Assembly: GCA_002709405.1 (NCBI GenBank)
Contig: PAQV01000100.1
Span: forward strand, 41,588-105,587
Reading direction: 5' to 3'
DNA: 64,000 nucleotides
Source: Paracoccaceae bacterium
Lineage (GTDB): Bacteria > Pseudomonadota > Alphaproteobacteria > Rhodobacterales > Rhodobacteraceae
The position numbers were made by a program, and so were the translations under genes. The notes under the pieces were generated by a model. It worked only from the letters and a program-made list of their open reading frames with translations. It ran no database searches and had not been told where the DNA came from. This document shows, piece by piece, positions 61,448-64,000 of this stretch (within the stretch, counting starts at the first letter, position 1; every line of letters starts with the position of its first letter).

Positions 61448-61789
61448 CTAGCCGTAGACCGATTCCTTGCCGAAATGCTTGGTCAGCAGGTAATAGACCA
61501 CGGCCCTGTACTTGTGCCGCTCGGACTTGCCGTAGGTCTCGATGACGGAATTGATGCCTTCCATCAGCTCGGGCCCATCGGCAAGCCCCAGTTTTTTCAC
61601 TAGAAAATTGGCCTTCACCGTCTCCAGTTCCCCTGGTTGGCTAGAAGCCACGGTGCTGGCGTCATCATTGTAGATCGCCGGCCCGCACCCGATCGTCACC
61701 TTGGTCAGAAGATCCATGTCCGGGTCCACACCGCACTTGGACTTCAGATCTTCCGCATATTTTTCGATAAGTTCGTCACGCTTTCCCAT
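61448..61789 (-). CDS. DUF2853 family protein
   Basis: This is a 113-residue helical protein. It has MGKRDELIEKYAEDLKSKCG at the start, LLTKVTIGCGPAIYNDDAS (about 32-50) and a C-terminal ERHKYRAVVYYLLTKHFGKE, as in DUF2853. Function is unknown. ATG 61789 is preferred because GGAGGC lies seven bases upstream; a start at 61804 is also open. Between DUF1761 and this gene (61170-61447) nothing is recognised beyond short CGACCGGCAC repeats near 61180-61205. Confidence 0.85.
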   Translation of the reverse strand: MGKRDELIEKYAEDLKSKCGVDPDMDLLTKVTIGCGPAIYNDDASTVASSQPGELETVKANFLVKKLGLADGPELMEGINSVIETYGKSERHKYRAVVYYLLTKHFGKESVYG

Positions 61790-61866
61790 GGCACTCGCCT
61801 CCACACCATTTACCCGGTGCGCTCAGCTTAGGGGCCAAGCGGTGTGCGGCAAGGAAAAAGACCCGC

Positions 61867-62670
61867 TTACTTGGGATAGAGGAAGGTGATCACCGCTCTC
61901 AGCCCCAGGCCTTCGGGTCCGTTGTCCGGTCCATCCACCCAGTAACGCAGGCCCGCGCCGATGCTTACCGGCTGGTTGGCCACCTTGGTCAGCTTGGACA
62001 CGATCACGTTCACCGGAACCGAGGCCTCGTCGGTCACCCAGTTGTACGTCGTTTCGCTGTTGATCGTGTAGGTCCAGGCCGAGGCCGTGGTATACGCGAG
62101 GAAGGGCTGCACGAAGGTGCTGGAAATATCCGTCGCGCCCGAGCCTCCGCCCACGTCCCACAGGTGATTGGCCAGAACGCCGAAGGTCCATGGGCCTTTG
62201 ACCTCTAGCGCGACGCCGGTCAGACCGGCCGCGAACTGGTCGGCGGTCAACCCGTCTTCGCCCGTCGGCAGCAGAAAGACCGGGCCAAGGCCCCAGGTCA
62301 GGCCGAAGGACGTCGGCTCGGCCGGAGAAAAGAAGAAACTTTGCAGCACGTCGCCCAACCCGGATTGAGACGTCCCGGGCACCACGTCTTCCTGGTAGGT
62401 CAGGGGCACGATCGTCCGGCTGATCAGGTTCCAGCGGGCATTCAGCGAAATCGGCACGACGGGTTGGAAATTGGTGGTCAGGCGCGATCCGTCATCGTTC
62501 GGACCATAGCCTTCGTCCCAGTTGAACTGGAACGGAACGCTGATCAGAGAGGCCACCGGGTTCGCCAGCTTCTGGGCCAGGTCCGCATCGCTGGAGGACT
62601 GGGCAGCCGCAGGGCCTATGGTCAGCGCGGCCAAGGCAAGGGCGATAACGGGGCGGCAGAATCGGGACAT
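61867..62670 (-). CDS. Outer-membrane beta-barrel-like protein (transporter/phenol MetA-like)
   Basis: This is a 267-residue protein with a Sec signal (about 1-23, ending PAAAQS). Alternating aromatic/hydrophobic strands follow: SVPFQFNWDEGYGPND, FGLTWGLGPVFLLPTG and FGVLANHLWDVGG. It ends with VITFLYPK, a barrel-like terminus. Homologues are often annotated as transporters or, misleadingly, neuromedin U. It is likely an outer-membrane protein. ATG 62670 with AGGAA upstream is used rather than the open frame to 62745. Confidence 0.75.
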   Translation of the reverse strand: MSRFCRPVIALALAALTIGPAAAQSSSDADLAQKLANPVASLISVPFQFNWDEGYGPNDDGSRLTTNFQPVVPISLNARWNLISRTIVPLTYQEDVVPGTSQSGLGDVLQSFFFSPAEPTSFGLTWGLGPVFLLPTGEDGLTADQFAAGLTGVALEVKGPWTFGVLANHLWDVGGGSGATDISSTFVQPFLAYTTASAWTYTINSETTYNWVTDEASVPVNVIVSKLTKVANQPVSIGAGLRYWVDGPDNGPEGLGLRAVITFLYPK

Positions 62671-62780
62671 GGGAACATTCCTGAACGGGATACGTCCCTG
62701 ATAGCACGATCTTTCCCATAACGGCGCGATGTCATTGCACCACACCGGGATCCGGAAACACTGGGGCCCGGAAACGACAA

Positions 62781-62804
62781 AGGGCCCTCCCGAAGGAAGG
62801 CCCT
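62781..62804. terminator. Terminator after the PRC-barrel gene
   Basis: AGGGCC (62781-62786) and GGCCCT (62799-62804), with inner TCC/GGA pairing around a CGAA loop, form a hairpin. On the minus strand it is followed by CCCTTTGTCGTTT. It lies 36 bases past the stop of the PRC-barrel gene. Confidence 0.65.
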
Positions 62805-62839
62805 GCCAGTGCGCGTCTGACGCGCGATGATCACCTGGA

Positions 62840-63403
62840 TCAGTTGGTCATGACCGGATCTTCGTCGGTCGCCATCGGGTCATCCATCTGGGGGACGGTG
62901 CCCTCATCGGCCATCAGGTCCGAAATCAGCATGTCGTCGGGCAGGCCCTCGACACCGCTTTCATCGAATTCCGGCATCTCTTTCAGCATGTCCTTCTCCA
63001 TCGGCAGGGTGAAGGTGCCGTCCTCGGCCATGTCGAATTCTTCCAGGGCGATAGCAACGGTGTATTCACCCAGGCCCAGGAAGCCGCCGATGCCGATCAC
63101 ACCGGCCGGACCGCTGGGCTGAGCCACGACATAGTCGATTTCGCCGATGCGGTCGCCTTCGGGGCCGTTCACCACGGTGCCCACGACGTCACCCACGGTC
63201 ATCTCGTCCATGGACGCAAACTCGGGTGCCAGCACCGGAGCTTCAGTGCCCATTTCGGTGCCCATGTCGGTCGACGGCTCGGCCTGCATCTCGGTGTTCG
63301 GCAGGGCCGGGTCAGCGGCCGGAGCAGTCGTTTCCTGGGCGAAGGCTCCACCAGCCATCAGTGCGATTGCAGCGGCGCCAAGGGTCATGTGATTGAGTTT
63401 CAT
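62840..63403 (-). CDS. Secreted PRC-barrel domain protein
   Basis: This is a 187-residue protein with a Sec signal (about 1-22, AGGAFAQ). A Thr/Pro/Met-rich acidic linker (about 25-60) is followed by a PRC-barrel (MTVGDVVGTVVNGPEGDRIGEIDYVVAQPSG, about 66-96; IGGFLGLGEYTVAIALEEF). The C-terminal tail is very acidic. It is periplasmic by prediction; its function is unknown. The ATG at 63403 has an excellent GGAGGAAA site upstream, though the frame is open to 63430. Confidence 0.85.
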   Translation of the reverse strand: MKLNHMTLGAAAIALMAGGAFAQETTAPAADPALPNTEMQAEPSTDMGTEMGTEAPVLAPEFASMDEMTVGDVVGTVVNGPEGDRIGEIDYVVAQPSGPAGVIGIGGFLGLGEYTVAIALEEFDMAEDGTFTLPMEKDMLKEMPEFDESGVEGLPDDMLISDLMADEGTVPQMDDPMATDEDPVMTN

Positions 63404-63489
63404 GGGTATTTCCTCCGTTTCACTTTTCACTCACTATGCCCCATCAATGCGCGGCCCCCGCCTGTCGTTCCCGGTTTCCCTGAAAACAA

Positions 63490-63524
63490 AAACCGCCGGC
63501 AGGGCGGAACCATGCCGGCGGTTT
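63490..63524. terminator. Terminator after ahcY
   Basis: AAACCGCCGGCA (63490-63501) and TGCCGGCGGTTT (63513-63524) form a perfect 12-base-pair stem. On the minus strand it is followed by TTTTTGTTTTC, a strong intrinsic terminator 48 bases after the ahcY stop. Confidence 0.85.
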
Positions 63525-63571
63525 CGGGTTTTCGTGCCGGTTCCCGCCCAGGGGCGGATGACCGGCGGATC

Positions 63572-64000
63572 TCAGTAGCGGTAATGTTCGGGCTTGAACG
63601 GGCCTTCCGGCGTCACGCCGATATAGGCCGCCTGTTCACCGCTCAGCGTCGACAGCTTCACCCCGATCTTGTCCAGGTGCAGGCGCGCGACCTTTTCGTC
63701 CAGGTGCTTGGGCAGGACGTAGACCTTGTTGTCGTACTCGTCGCCCTTGGTCCACAGCTCGATCTGGGCCAGCGTCTGGTTGGTGAACGAGGCCGACATC
63801 ACGAAGGACGGGTGGCCGGTGGCGTTGCCGAGGTTCAGCAGGCGCCCCTCGGACAGCAGGATGATGCGCGAGCCCGAGGGCATCTCGATCATGTCGACCT
63901 GGTCCTTGATGTTGGTCCACTTGTGGTTCTTCAGCGCGGCGACCTGGATCTCGTTGTCGAAGTGGCCGATGTTGCCAACGATCGCCATGTCCTTCATCTC
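63572..64000 (-). CDS. ahcY: S-adenosylhomocysteinase AhcY, C-terminal part (runs off the window)
   Basis: AhcY hydrolyses S-adenosylhomocysteine to adenosine and homocysteine. The 140 visible C-terminal residues include [44 protein letters not shown] (NAD/adenosine site) and the invariant C-terminal KPEHYRY. The gene begins beyond the right edge. It is complete at its 3' end and is followed by a terminator. Confidence 0.97.
   Translation of the reverse strand, partial: EMKDMAIVGNIGHFDNEIQVAALKNHKWTNIKDQVDMIEMPSGSRIILLSEGRLLNLGNATGHPSFVMSASFTNQTLAQIELWTKGDEYDNKVYVLPKHLDEKVARLHLDKIGVKLSTLSGEQAAYIGVTPEGPFKPEHYRY

Overview
The window looks like chromosomal DNA of a flagellated alphaproteobacterium, most probably Rhodobacterales (Roseobacter group). 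The evidence is the gene content and order of the flagellar cluster, the overlapping ATGA gene junctions, TTAA-N7-TTAA boxes of the CtrA type in front of flagellar operons, a double-hairpin small RNA with two CCUCCUCCC loops of the type described in Rhodobacter, and a high overall GC content (judged by eye).

Positions 1-26.9 kb form one large flagellar block. It holds the tail of flbT and a DUF1217 gene, fliI (minus), and a plus operon flgB-flgC-fliE-fliQ-flgF-flgG-flgA-flgH-fliL-like. A long minus operon follows, read from 16.9 kb down to 7.0 kb: fliL, a DUF6468-like gene, a motE-like gene, motA, a 749-residue secreted repeat protein, a lytic transglycosylase, flhA, fliR, flhB and a fliJ-like gene. 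Next are a plus operon fliF-fliH-like-fliN-fliP, a minus operon flgE-flgK-flgL-flgI, and motB alone. The export gate (FlhA, FlhB, FliP, FliQ, FliR), ATPase, MS ring, P and L rings, rod, hook, hook junction and stator are all present. fliG, fliM, flgD, fliK, flgJ, fliO and flagellin are not in the window. About 9.9-14.5 kb is visibly more AT-rich than the rest.

Positions 27-31.6 kb carry a NeuD-type acetyltransferase, a polar amino acid ABC transporter (binding protein, one permease, ATPase), a convergent agmatinase-family ureohydrolase and tRNA-Thr(CGT). A lone sequence resembling a type I-E CRISPR repeat lies just after the tRNA.

Positions 31.9-47.6 kb look like a catabolic locus. It contains a peptide/nickel-type ABC importer with a fused two-domain ATPase, two DAO-fold flavoproteins, an old-yellow-enzyme/TMADH-type oxidoreductase related to N-methyl-amino-acid demethylases, two aldehyde dehydrogenases, a damaged short-chain dehydrogenase, and LysR and GntR/FadR regulators. 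Import, flavin-dependent C-N bond oxidation and aldehyde oxidation of an N-methylated or amine substrate is a reasonable but unproven reading.

Positions 47.7-50.1 kb are the remains of an integrative element: an IS6-family transposase fragment, a truncated ORF, a frameshifted primase-like gene, a small island gene and an integrase with an internal deletion. Positions 50.3-53.0 kb hold a LysR gene divergent from an AhpD-like / DUF1348 / FMN-binding operon. A CcsR-type small RNA follows on the minus strand.

Positions 53.5-64 kb are mostly housekeeping: hemY-like, mitofilin-like and hemD genes; tsaD, gpsA, YciI, EVE and DUF1761 genes; a DUF2853 gene; an outer-membrane-like protein; a PRC-barrel protein; and the C-terminal end of ahcY.
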